Shown: positions 35,045 through 46,861, counted from the first letter of the stretch. The stretch: 60,000 bases of DNA from Owenia fusiformis (GCA_903813345.2 CAIIXF020000010.1:4147169-4207168); one strand, 5' to 3'. Numbers and translations: made by a program. The notes: generated from the letters alone by a model not told the origin.

Positions 35045-35790
35045 GATTCGGCTTGATGAAGAGAAATCTTGACTGACAAAAATGCAGCTGATAACTAACA
35101 GATTTTCCCAAACAGAAAATATAAAAAAAAATTAAAGTGAGCACTTGATTTCAATAGTTTGGTTTCACCTATGCTTTTGAAGAAGGTGATAGCTGATAGG
35201 TGTCATGTAAAGGCTTTAAGTACATGGTATAGCAATAATTAAAGGTAAGAAGGTACTGTTTCATTCATATTTCTTGGTTTTAAAAACATTTAATCAAATA
35301 AGCTGGAAATTTTTTTGAGAAATGATATGATGGTGAAAGAAATAGATACAAAATTATAAAAAATTTATAATTAGCGAAAATTGATATCCACAAAATTTCA
35401 AAATTGCAAAATTGTGAAAGATAACAGCATCAAATATTAGTGGCAGTACAGTATTTGCATGTGAAATAATTATGATATATTAATATAATAATATAATAAT
35501 TGATGAAACAATTGCAATGAACTGTTTTGATTAGCCAAGGCCAGAGCATTGGAATTTGAACTAAAGTTGAGTATAATGTTATTGTATAAATTAAAAAAAT
35601 AATTATAGAGACTTCCTACAAAGTTGATCTTCATTTCAAATAGCTGAGAATATTTCCCAAAATAGATTGACTAGGCCTTCAGATTTTTTTGAATTTCAGT
35701 ATTACTATTACTCATACAGTAAAACCTGTCTAATCCAAATGCCACCGTGCAGTTAAAAACATTCAGATTGGGAGGTGTTCGTTATCACAA
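35045..35790. repeat. dispersed repeat, copy B (pogo-like ends)
   Basis: Matches copy A (22780-24000) in several ordered blocks, for example GATGAAGAGAAATCTTGA, GCAGTACAGTATTTGCATGT, CAGAGCATTGGAATTTGAAC and CAGTAAAACCTGTCTAATCC. It is in the same orientation as copy A, with the gypsy element between the two. Confidence 0.6.
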
Positions 35791-38700
35791 TAGATTATAA
35801 TTATATCATTGATAATTTAGAGTTTATTCAAAGATGGCAGCAGCATTCTCAGAACCTAACAATCAGAATCTCATTAATCTTTTGTTCACGTTAGTTATTT
35901 AAACTTTATATTCATATATAGATGGCAGTTCTTAAATATATGATAGACACCAATAATTCAACATCATAATTTAACCTTTTCCATTAAATATCCCCTGTAT
36001 CAAGCACAGAAACGTATTTACACCCTTTACTAAAATGGCAACCCCTGTATCACGCACTTGTGTTTTAATAAGAAACATTCCCTTGTAAAGAATTATCGGG
36101 ATATGAATTGATACAAGGTCAAGTATTCTGCCCCTTTTGTGTGATAAAAATATGTATTTAATTGGTGCTTTAACTTTTTGAACAAAGAAATGAAATAATC
36201 GCACTGAATGTCTCAACATAGATCAGTGATGTTTAATTAATAAATGACACTATTATGTCAGTCTACGCACTTCATGGACATGGACGGGGGGGGTGTTACC
36301 CATTCTAAAATTGTTAAATTTTGTATTAAAGAGTAATCAATAGGTCGTGAACTCCGATTGATAACCAACTGTAGCATACTACTTAATTTGTTTGACTATT
36401 GATATTAAAAAGGAGTGAATTTATGATATTCATAGAGGTACAGGTACATTGTATTGGTATTAATATAATAATGATATTGGGGACAATAAACCACTTTGTT
36501 TCGCAAGTAGCTTTAGGATCGCGGTTTTATCTTCACATGTTGCCCTTTGTGCAATTCGAAAATGAAATATTTTAATCTATAATTTATATATCATTTGCAA
36601 AATAAATGTAATTAAGAGACATGGGGGGAGGTTAACGGCTAGAAATTGGAATGAATTTGGGAATTTCAAGGATTGATTCACTTAATGTTGTTCACTGGAG
36701 TCGATACACACACCTGCATAACAATCGGAGACAAAACTGACTTAATCTGATATGATAACAAAATATTAATAACTTAGTCTATGTTTTTGTTTTTATAATT
36801 GCGGAAGTGTACCAAAACCACCTTGATTACAGAAGATATCGTCTAGGCTTTAGATTTAATGAATAGATTTTTTGCCCTAGTCTCATTTAATAAAACAGGC
36901 TATTTGCGTATTTAATTAATATTTGTGACAAAATATTTCAGTTAGACTCAAAATCAAAACGAATTTCTCCATTATAGCCCCCTTTGCAACTGTCCCGAGT
37001 CTGCATCTGTTTTTCATGCTTCCGATCCACCTTTGGGATAGAGAGAATAGATGTAGATTGTAGATTTGTAATTTGGGGGGGTGGCATTAAATGTGTTCTC
37101 ATACAAACTAAAATAAACCCCAAAAAGCCATATCAAATGTCCAAACACAAGACCAATGCCATGTCAAACATCCAAATATAGAACCAATGCCATATCCCCG
37201 GGTACCAAATATCCAGAATATAAGACCAAGGCCATTCGAAATATCGAATGCCCCGAGAAGAAGGCAGATCTTTGAGTAAAATGATCATAAACAACCTCAA
37301 ATGAAGGATATGTGTAACAACTAGACCAATGCCCCGGGACCAATGCCGTACCACAATTGAGGGGTAACATATTTTCCACACCGATTCTTATACCAGAAAA
37401 TGGAAAAATCTGTCTTAAAATGTGGGTCCATTGGCTTGACATACCAAATGTAAAAAAGGTACCCCACCTGAGCCGAGTGTGAACCCCCGGGGTGAATGGT
37501 GAACACACGGGGCAAGGAATTCTTCGATTTTGATTCAAGTAATTTTTTTTATAAAATTCATACTCATGTTAATAGCGGACGCCTCGGCCAAATAATCTTT
37601 CAAATCATGCACTTTCCAAGTGATTTTGTAGCAAAATTGTGATAATATATGAACCCCTTGGAATTATTCAAAGACGGACCCCCGCCAGCCCATCCCCCAT
37701 TCTTACCTATGCTAAACACTAAGATAAACATATAGAATGGAATCTTACACTTTTTTCTAAATGTTGATATCCAAAAAAACATATCTTTTTGGTTTATCAA
37801 CACATACCGCTCACAATATAACAAGTATACAGATTGTAACATAGATAAGCGAATTGGGAAAAATTACAATCCCTTTGATCAAATTATTATAAGATTTAAT
37901 CTCCAGCTGAGGTGCAATCAAAATGTTGATACACATAATTAGCAGTCAGAAAGATGCTCTTACCACTGTAGTTTTCAATATTCCCTTTGTTGTAACATCT
38001 TATTTCAAAAGAATGGATATTGATGGTTGTATGGAAGTATTCATATCAAACATTCACATTATAGTTTACAGTGGAATTCCCTCCATAAATGCAACATATT
38101 TACCATTTAAGATTTCATATTGGACTTTCCGCATAATGATAAAATGTTGACGATATAGTTTTCGATAAAACCCCAGGGCCGTAGCCAGCTTTCAGTCGGG
38201 GGGGGGGAGGGGTGATGCAATCACCAAAATATTTTAGGTTTTCAGTCGGGGGGTGCGATCGTGACATAAATGAGGAAAAAATATTTGTTTTGAATTTTTA
38301 CGAAAATGATGCAACTTCCTTCAAACCTGAGCTAGAAGCTTCAAACAAAAAAATCAATTTAATGCTCTTTTCTTCCTCTACCTTATGGTACCTTTTATTG
38401 CTTGTAGGAGGGGGTGCGAACCCACCGCTTCTCCTCGTTACGCTTATAAACCCAATAACGTATTCCCAAGGAATCGACTTTATTAATTTATATGTGAAAA
38501 ATGAGCTTGCATGTACAAATAGGATAGTTTCTAAATAGCAGAAAAATCAATGAAATCTCGTGCTGCCATCTTTTATTCAGCTTTTAACTCGGGCCAGAGC
38601 TCCATTCATTTACATGCTAAAATCTTGGAAAAGTGTCTTAATTTCATGATTTATCAAAGTGTGTTTGTTGAATCTGTATAAAACCTGAATGATATACCAC

Positions 38701-39467
38701 ATGATGACCCTGTTTACGTACATGTTGTGATTAAACATGCAAATGTTGATTGACATACAAATAATCCACGGATTTAAAGAATTTTAGCATTGCATCTATG
38801 GACATTTGGCCCAAGTTTTTTTAAATTGTTATAGAAAATTATTCAAATTACATAACTGTGTAAATCAAAGCTATTATAGGAGAAAACATTTCACTGAATT
38901 CAAATATGCCATTTAAAAGAAGGTAATGTAAGTCATTAGAGGTCTAATATGCAAGTCTCTTAAAATCTCACGAAAAACGAGATTTAGCGAGATTTCAAAG
39001 GCTATATGGAAACTATACTATTGCATCGTATGCAAACCTTCCCCTGACCGACCCGGTCATGTTTATGTCTTTTGAATGATGTCTACCCCTTGATGCATGC
39101 ATCCTTTAATAAGTGGTGTTAAGAATATTGGTATAGGCCCTGGTGAAGGGATATGTCATAAAGATTTCACGTTATCGCGATATACATGTAGCCGCGTCCC
39201 CTTTGTCTTTATCCTTCCAAACGCAAACGGCAGATAAGAGGGGTTCTTAGTGATTGATCTGATGCTTAATAAGCCACTTACAAGATACAGTTTTAAATAT
39301 TGATATTGTGTAAAGTTTTAACACATAGGCGTAACCAGGGGGGGGGTGCGATTCGTGAATGATCGCACCCCCCCCCCCCCCCCCTGCTTAATCAATGGAG
39401 AAGGAAGAAGAAAGGAGCTTTGAATTGCTTTCATTTGAAACTTCTAGTTCAATTTTGAAGGAATTTG
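35791..39467. other. intron sequence with simple repeats
   Basis: Contains a tract at 37,110-37,350 in which ACCAATGCCAT, CCAAATAT and AGACCAA words recur. G- and C-runs near 38,199 and 39,340-39,384 lie beside CAGGGCCGTAGCCAG-like ends. No exon or RNA gene is supported. Confidence 0.4.
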
Positions 39468-39610
39468 CAATGTCTGGTTCACATTTGCTCAAATTCATCG
39501 TCCGGCCTCCGGCCGATTGAGTATTTCGTTTAAAATTGTTTTCATGTTTGAAAAAACACTCAATCGGCCGACCCCCGGCCGATGAATCGGAGCAAATATG
39601 ACCCAGGCAT
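39465..39610. mobile_element. foldback MITE, family 1 copy A
   Basis: The arms read CGGCCGATTGAGTATT and, inverted, CACTCAATCGGCCG, with outer CATTTGCTC and GAGCAAATATG. The same design recurs at 57513-57660. No coding capacity. Confidence 0.75.
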
Positions 39611-39994
39611 ATGAGGGGCAACATTTTAGATATAGTATTGTTTGAAATCCTGGGAAAATGCACTCCCCCAATTTTGCAAATCTGGTCTGCGGTGCTAATG
39701 AACCCTCTAATTTGTTTTCGTTTACATGAGCAACTAACAGATATGTTTATTCTCATTCTGTCTCAGCTTGATTTTAATTAAATTTTACCCCCACCCTTCG
39801 AACGTCTTTGTCTCCCTCATTTTTGCAACCCTACATTCAGTTTCTTTTTAAACCAAATCAAGAAATATCCGTCCACATATCAGATATTAAACCAATAGTT
39901 GTTCATTATAAGAACAACCATATATTATATTTATAGATCATAAGCTATTTTTAATTTCAGCTATAAAATTAGCCCTCTCTCCCCTCCTCTATCT

Positions 39995-40060
39995 CTAGAT
40001 ACGCAGAGTTTCTAGACCGGCTAAGCACGTCTAAAAATTACTAGAAATTCCACAATTTAT
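39995..40060. repeat. small cluster of TCTAGA-type words
   Basis: TCTCTAGATACGCAGAGTTT, TCTAGACCGG, CACGTCTAAAAATTAC and CTAGAAATTCCAC match words in the clusters at 20030-20245 and 41605-41740. Confidence 0.5.
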
Positions 40061-40943
40061 ACAGTGATATGGATTTCATGTTTCTATTGAATCCCTTATT
40101 TTGAAGTCTAGCTAAATAATCGAGTTTGATTTTAAACGTTTCGGGGATCCGGGCAGAACTCAGGATATGGTACTTGAGTACATTTGCATTCAAAATAATT
40201 CAAAATTCAAAATTGCAAATATCATGGAAGTTGATTGCAATTATGTTCGATGATCGTCAACATGAAAGAACAATATGTCTGAATTATTAGCTATTAAACA
40301 TCTTTATCAAAATTTTCCTACACTTTTAAATGTTGATCTTGTCAAAGAGTACTCTCCATCTGAGATTCAGATGTAGATCGAAAATCAAATTGATTTCAAA
40401 GGTATTTATAGATGGTTTACATGAGGGGTTCTGTCCATGTGGGTGGTGTATTCCTTTCATAACAAAGAGTTGTTTTGCTTCCGGGGTCCTAAATTATTCA
40501 ATTTTAAATAGTAACTAATAAGATTAAACAGATCAAAAAGACTCGGGGCACTGCCGTCGCCCCATCATGATCAATACAGGTGACAATAAGCGACACATGT
40601 TTCAGCGTCATGATAGTAAACCATGACATCTCAAGCCCTTGATTTTTGAGATCTTTCATCCCAGCTCATATTTCATCTAATTGGGGTCATAAAACTTGTG
40701 TAACTGTGCCTGTTGCATCCTCGCTGGAAGGGTATTTTACAAGTATAAATGAAGTCCTTTGAAGAAGGATGTGCCTGTTGTTAAATACATGTACAGTGCC
40801 TTACTACATTATGTAATGTATTGAGATTAAGGTAGATGATTACATGATAACAATCACACTTATTGACATTCATAACTCTTCCCATCTGATATGCTCAGAT
40901 CACAGAATATGCCTCATTATATCAGAGCATGTTTCAGGCGTTT

Positions 40944-41139
40944 CAGACCCATAGCCAGGATTTGCCAAGGGGTGGGTTATTTTTTTAAGAAATTCCAGGG
41001 GGAGTTTACTTTTGGCAATGTTAGTTCAAAAATGAGCAAAATAATTTAAAAGGTGCTCAGTATGGGGTAAAAAATGCAATTTTGGTCACGGAGGGGGGGG
41101 GTCGCTAGAACCAATCTATCCCCCCTGTATTCGGGCCTG
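40944..41139. mobile_element. short MITE with CAGxCCC ends
   Basis: It starts CAGACCCATAGCCAGG and ends CCCCTGTATTCGGGCCTG, imperfect inverted ends of about 16 bases. The interior is G-rich. Similar ends (CAGGGCCGTAGCCAG, CAGGCCCGTAAGAC) occur at 38,174 and 44,601. Confidence 0.6.
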
Positions 41140-41604
41140 CATGTGCTATCTACATATTTGACAATTTGATTGACACGGTTCAAAGTGGACTTTGTTAATT
41201 ATTCAAACTGTTTTAATATCTAGGAATATGCGTCCAAGTTAAAATCACTCGAAATCAGGGTAGATAAACCTAAGAAAAACACATTTCTTGTTTTCATTTG
41301 ATCTTTAACATGATCCTGTAAAAATGTCAGATTTAGCAAAATACATATGCGATCTCCATCTGCACACATCTACTCATTTCGACTAAGCTATTGCCTATAC
41401 TTACACGCACACGCATACTTTTAAATTAATTTTATTTTGATAATGATTTAAAAAACACAAATTATTATTAACACGAAATTAAAATGATTGTTATATTCCA
41501 ATCCTAGTAAAGTATAATTAAGCGCGACTATAGGGCATAACAATAACAACATGTGGCCGGTCTAATTATACTGTTTGTTTTGATAAGGCTGTGCAAAGAG
41601 ATAT

Positions 41605-41740
41605 CAAAACTCTTGACACGCTCTTTACACGCGAGGTCTTTGCACCTCTTGACACGTCTTGGAATCTCTAGATACGCGGAGTTCCTAGACTATCTTTGCA
41701 CGTCTAGAAATTGCTTGGAATTTCACATTTGACGCAGTGT
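41605..41740. repeat. cluster of CTTGACACG / CTTTACACG / TCTAGA words
   Basis: The same vocabulary as 20030-20245 appears here: CTCTTGACACG, CTCTTTACACGC, CTTTGCAC, TCTCTAGATACGCGGAG, CACGTCTAGAAATT. Confidence 0.6.
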
Positions 41741-42174
41741 ATATATTTGAATTGCTCTTTATATATATGTCTTTGTTAATGTACAAAAAATCAATGTTTG
41801 TCTATGGTGTAAGCGATACGTTCGATCGTGACACTGTTAATTGACATATAATCATGTCCATGTTTCGATAGAGAAATTTAGAATTGGCGAGATGATAAAA
41901 TATAGATATGCATTAGTTTAATACAGTATAGTGCCTTTAATCTTCTGAACGTCTGCGCCATGTTATATCTTCATTTATCTTTTGAACTCTTAAATGATAT
42001 TCCACGAAGCCTAAAGGGCCAGTGGAATATCATCTTGTGAAAGTGTCACGGGTGTTCACCGAAAATAGGATTGAATATTTGTTTTATTTTTCACTGTTAA
42101 TTCCTCACTCACATTTATGGAATAACAAACTATTGATGTCTAATTAGTCATAACAATGTACTCCCGGGGATATA

Positions 42175-43675
42175 CAAGGGGCGATCAACAAATAACGCAA
42201 ATAGAGCCCTATCTCAGAAATTAATTGGAGTTAGAACACCAAATTTGATACGTAGTATCACCAAACATTCATTATGATTGCAACAAAATCTGTGGCACAA
42301 ATATTACTTAATGTCAAAGTTACGGTTGCCATAGAAACCCATGGTATGGGCACCTGAAGCAGGTCATGAATCATAACAATAAAGTATTGAACGTCTGTCC
42401 AGAATGAATTTGAAGACACTGTTAAGTCATACAAATTTGATGTTATTTGGGTGTAAATCAATTCTGAAACTTTTCTGTTAATTGATGTGATCTACTTTAA
42501 TCGTTATTTCATAATGCCTACCCAACAATAGCTTTGTCATTAGGCTATACATGTCGATACCAAACGATAAGATGACAGAAAACACAGGCATTGAGGAAAT
42601 CAAGGTCAAGTCAGCCATACTGAAAAATGGTAGAATTGAGTCATCAGACCTCCATAGAAGACAGAGAGAACTGATTTAATGCTGTATTTATAATGAAATG
42701 GCACTGCAAAAACTTATGAGATGCTAAAGAAATTATTTGGTGATGAAAATGGACATAAAGCAATATCTACAGGAGGTACAGTACATACGACTTCTGAAAA
42801 ACCAAGAAGATCTGCTGAGGATTCTTCCCGTACAGGTGCTCCAAAAACAACACGCATAGCAGAGATGATTAAAGAAGTAGAATAGGTGGTTATGGTTGAT
42901 AGGACTGTCACTACTTAACATGAACTGGGCATGAGTAATGAGTCAGAAAAATGATTATTAAAAAGATTGTGACATCATATTTTTGAGGTGTTTCAGCTGC
43001 CTTCGACTTGGGTAACCGTATGCCAAGTCCTCATTGTTGCTAAACATTCAAGACCTGCTTCAGGTACCCATACCATTGGTTACTATGGTAATAACCCAGA
43101 TGCGAGTAGAAATAATCTTGATTTACGTCATTAAAAATTCAAAATTCAGTCAAAGTAATATCATATTTGAAATCTACATCTAAAATTACATCTAGAAATG
43201 TGGTTTTAAAAACTGTTAATCAACTTTGAAAAATTAATTTTCTTTGAAAATGTGACTTCTAGCTCGGGGAGATTCCCCATAGACCCCATGCTATAAAATC
43301 ACTAAAAATGAAATTTCTTTTCTTTTAGTGGACAGATAATATATTGCTTTACTGGACATATTTTCATTAGTATAAGTATCAGACGCCTAAGGGTTATATG
43401 AAAATTGAGCCACTTCAGTTGTTAATATTCAAGTTTAAGGGAACTTTCTTGTATACCTGCCATGTTAATTGACCCGAATCAGCCACCTGGTGGTGAAACT
43501 GGTAACTACCTACTCGCATTTGGGTAATTGTAACTTTGGCATATATCAATGTTTGTGCCTGAAATTTTCTGGAAATATTAATGAATGTTTGGTGATACTT
43601 TGTATTAAGTTTAGTGTTCTAACTCTAATTAGTTTCTGAGATAGGGTTCTATTTGCGTTATTTGTTGATCACAAG
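42175..43675 (+). mobile_element. degraded mariner element
   Basis: Inverted ends share GATCAACAAATAACGCAAAT and continue for about 90 bases (42181-42272 and 43589-43672). A plus-strand transposase relic from about 42697 reads NGTAKTYEMLKKLFGDENGH and RTGAPKTTRIAEMIKEVE, the helix-turn-helix start of a mariner transposase. It then meets stops. The catalytic part with the D,D,D triad is missing, so the copy cannot move by itself. Confidence 0.8.
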
Positions 43676-43791
43676 TGAATATCATTTGACATTCAACGGA
43701 AGTCACGTGTCTTCCGTAGAATATCGCTTGTTATATATTAGTCACGTGTAGGACATGGACCTGCTATACAACAAGTCCTCTCTTACTTTAG

Positions 43792-43927
43792 GATCTTGTC
43801 CACGTGGCTGGCGAGAATGGGATGGCTTCTGTTATCAAATAGATGGCGCTAAATCACAGTGGAAAACATGGACTGATGCTGACAACTACTGCTCAGCCAT
43901 GGGTGCCCAGCATGTAAAAATAGAAAG
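43792..43927 (+). CDS. lectin gene exon 8, CTLD3 first part
   Basis: The exon follows CTTACTTTAG, enters in phase 1 and leaves in phase 2 at GTCAGT. It encodes SCPRGWREWDGFCYQI, then W-x-x-A-x-x-Y-C (WTDADNYC) and a G-A-Q-H-V-K-I segment, the normal start of a long-form CTLD. Confidence 0.9.
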
Positions 43928-44234
43928 GTCAGTTGAAGGCTCGACTTCGACTTCTGAACAATTTCCAAAAACCAAAGAAAGTTGCGGCATATAACATTTG
44001 TTTATGTACTGAATATATCAATGTTTGTCTATGGTCTGTAGGATAAAGAAAACTTAATTCGCTACGGCATAATGAGCTGTTCCCTACTTTGGAACAGCGT
44101 TAGAGCAAATGAATGTATGAAATATAGGAAACATTAATACATATTCCCCAAAAGTTTATAATAATTCACTTACATTTTCAAGTCTATGTAATAAATCAGA
44201 TGAATGCATTTGTTTCTCCTAAAACCTGTTTTAG

Positions 44235-44443
44235 AGACAGCCAAAGGAATTTTGTCAACTCAGTTCTTGCAGAACTAAAGGCAGCTAACGCCCAAGACAT
44301 GTGGATAGGCGTGTCAGATAAACTCACCGACAATGTGTTCAAATGGTCTGATGGAACGACTGCGGTGACAGGATACACGAAATGGGGTACTGATGAGCCG
44401 AAAACGGTGGATAATAGATACGACTGCGGATTCATGAACACGG
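44235..44443 (+). CDS. lectin gene exon 9, CTLD3 middle part
   Basis: The exon follows CCTGTTTTAG in phase 2 and leaves in phase 1 at GTAATT. It encodes DMWIGVSDKLTDNVFKWSDG and TKWGTDEPKTVDNRYDCGF. EPK replaces EPN, and the last Cys pair of the domain is not in this exon but at 46862-46969. Confidence 0.9.
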
Positions 44444-44598
44444 GTAATTAGAACATAGTAAAAAGACTATAAATATCTAGATATATCTTGTATATTATTG
44501 CTCAGTTTGCTATAAAATAAGTTAATTATAAATAAGATGAGCTTTACGTCCAAAAAGTAAAAGTTTAGGAGTTGATCTAAATAACTGTGCAGTATATG

Positions 44599-46310
44599 CC
44601 AGGCCCGTAAGACACTTTTCTCCAAGGGGGGTGCGGTTTTTAGCTTACTAAAGAGAATATAAAATTGTCAATTTTTTTGCCGCGTAAGTCAAATCGCGTA
44701 AGTCAGATGGGGGGGGGGGGCTCATTTACTCTCTATATTGTTTTGGAATTAACAAATGCAACTTCCAAACGTTCCAATTGTTTTGTGGGGATCGTGAGGA
44801 GTGGTCCACTCCCCCTAGAAAATTTTACAGTTTTGAGATGCTATTTGGTGCTTTCTGGGCACTTTCAAAGTGTAAGCCGGTTTCCAAGTAGTACGCCACC
44901 ACCTCGGGAATAAGAGTTGAGTGAATAAAAACCGAGCATTCAGGGGGGTCTGGGGTCCTTCCCCAGGAAAATTTTGAAATTTGGTTGTATTTGGAGCGAA
45001 TTTGCAACCATCTGGTACGCCTGTGCCGTTATGAGTCAATAAGAAAAATGTGAATTTTTTTTCAAATTCTTTTGGGGGTGTCAAAGAGGATGAGAGGGTG
45101 AAGTGGGGTGGGGTGCCAGTAGGGGAGCAAGGGGTTGTCCCCCAGAAACATTGACCATATCAAGGTGCTATTTGATGATGTCTGGGCACTTAAAAAATGT
45201 CTGAGACAATACATGAAATTCTGAATATTTTCTTTTGTTTTTTGGGGGATGTGAGGGGTGGCTAACTCTCCTAGAAAATTTTACAATTTCAAGATGATAT
45301 TTGGTGCTTCTGGGCACTTTTAAAGTGTATTAGTCAATAAAAACATTGAAAAACAATCACAATTTTTTTCAAATTTTGGGGGTGTCATAGGGGGGGGTGC
45401 CAGAGGGGGAGGTGGGGCTGGGGTGCCAGAGGGGGAGCAAGTTTTTGTCCACCATATCAAAATTTACAATATCAAGGTACTATTTGATGAAGTTTGGGGA
45501 CTTTAAAATATCTGTGCCTAAAAATGCCTATTTCCCAAGAAAATTTTACAATTTTAAGGTGCTAATTGGTGCTTTCTGGGCACTTTCAAAGGGTGGTGTT
45601 AGGGGGGGGGTCTGCCAGAGGGGGAGGTGGAGTGGGGATGCCAGAGGGCGAGTAAGTGTTAGTCTTCCAGAATCATTAACTTTATCAAGGAGCTATTTGA
45701 TGATGTCTGGGCAATTTAAAAGTGTCAACGCATAAAATAAATTCAGAACTTTTCCATTGTTTTGTTTAGGGTGTGAGGGGTGGCCCACTCCCCCTAGAAA
45801 ATTTTACAATTTTACGACGCTATTTGGTGCTTTCTGGGCACTGAGTCAATTAAAGAATTTTGATAAAATCACAATTTTTTTTTGGGGGGGGGGTCAAGGG
45901 CGGGGGCGTCAGAGGGGGGGGGAAGAAGGGGGGGCGCCAGAGGGGGGGTTATGCAAGTGCAAGATGCAAGAGGGGGAGCAAGTCCCCCAGAAACACTTAC
46001 TATATCAAGGAGCTATTTGATGATGTCTGGGCACTTTAAAAGTGTCTGAGACAAAACACTAAAATAAATTTAGAACTTTTCCATTGTTTTGTGGGGGGTG
46101 TGAGGGGTGGCCAATCCCCCTAGAAAATTTTTCAATTTTAAGATGCTATTTGGTGCTTTCTGGGTACTTTCAAAGTGTATGAGTCAATGAAAAAAATTAC
46201 AAAAAAATATTTTTCAAAAAAAAAATTTTCAAATTTATTTTGGGGGGTGACAAAGGGGGGTGCGGTCGCACCCATCGCACCCCCCCCCCCATCTGACGGC
46301 CACGTATGCA
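44599..46310. repeat. G-rich minisatellite element inside the CTLD3 intron
   Basis: Two sub-units alternate. One carries CTAGAAAATTTTACAATTTT followed by GCTATTTGGTGCTTTCTGGG, seen near 44,815, 45,270, 45,535, 45,795 and 46,120. The other carries CTATTTGATGATGTCTGGGC, seen near 45,165, 45,695 and 46,010, with a variant near 45,480. Runs of G separate them. The left end CAGGCCCGTAAGAC and the right end ATCTGACGGCCACGTA look like worn inverted termini. Short open frames in it are by-products of the repeat. Confidence 0.8.
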
Positions 46311-46322
46311 TTAATATTTAAG

Positions 46323-46559
46323 AGATACGTGCCCTTGACTATTACACGGTCCGACAGGGTGATTGCTTAGGCCAGGATATCTCTGGACACTTGGACGTCA
46401 ATAAAGAACAATGCGCCGAGTTATGCAACAAGCAAGTGGGTGGAGCGAGGGATTGTGTAGGTTTCATATACAGTTTAACAGTACCCAAACACTGCTGGTT
46501 GAAACATACTTCGTGTGCAGTCACTAGACCATTGAGGGACACACAGATGCATGATAAAA
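46323..46559 (+). CDS. candidate apple/PAN cassette exon within CTLD3
   Basis: The exon of 237 bases (79 codons) enters in phase 1 after TATTTAAG and leaves in phase 1 at GTGAGT, so it can be kept or skipped without changing frame. It encodes GDCLGQDISGHLDVNKEQCA, ELC, then DCVGFIYS and HCWLKHTSC. The spacing of six Cys with C-x(3)-C and a C-x-L-K end is that of an apple/PAN module, which binds proteins or sugars. It lies in the phase-1 intron that splits CTLD3 just before its last strand. Its acceptor has a poor pyrimidine tract because the minisatellite ends directly upstream. Confidence 0.65.
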
Positions 46560-46654
46560 GTGAGTCAAATGCCCATTCAAGTTGTCCCAACACGATTCCC
46601 GACCATTGTTTCGAGTCCCATATGGTCAGTGGGATAAGATAATAAAGCAATAGT

Positions 46655-46758
46655 TATGTCACCACCAAAAAGTGGTGACATATTGTTGTGCTCTCCGCTT
46701 TTTAGTGACGGCGGTTTGTAATCGGCGGTTGGCGTCTGTAACAAATGGTGGTGACATT
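46655..46758. mobile_element. small foldback MITE
   Basis: It starts ATGTCACCACCAAAAAGTGG and ends GGTGGTGACAT, with inverted termini of about 11 bases and a further palindrome (CCACCAAAAAGTGG) at the left end. Confidence 0.6.
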
Positions 46759-46861
46759 TTACATGTTAATGCCTTTTTTTGAATTATATGGTAAAAACAG
46801 ATTATTATATTACGATATATTTCATAGTATTATCATATATTACTCATTTTTCTTTATATAG

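Larger units (their letters stand above)
19736..43791. other. 24-kb intron between CTLD2 and CTLD3
   Basis: The intron joins two phase-1 ends (CAA G and GA TCT TGT). It contains shuffled-word clusters, pogo-like repeats, a Ty3/gypsy element split by a LINE, foldback MITEs and a degraded mariner. I see no independent host gene in it. Confidence 0.7.

Noticed and set aside
22780-35790. The flanking pogo-like repeats as outer LTRs of a larger retrotransposon
   Set aside because: The similarity is patchy, lengths differ, and true LTRs with a 5-bp duplication were found inside.
37133-37538. Overlapping minus-strand frames of up to 124 codons rich in G, W and H
   Set aside because: They come from a repeat of ACCAATGCCAT-type words; three frames are open at once and no domain is seen.
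45397-46020. Gly-rich open frames of 112 and 87 codons
   Set aside because: They are products of the G-rich minisatellite and change frame with each repeat unit.
46349-46358. Acceptor CCGACAG at 46357 for the apple exon
   Set aside because: It gives a phase-0 start that does not fit the phase-1 exit of exon 9. The AG at 46322 gives the needed phase.
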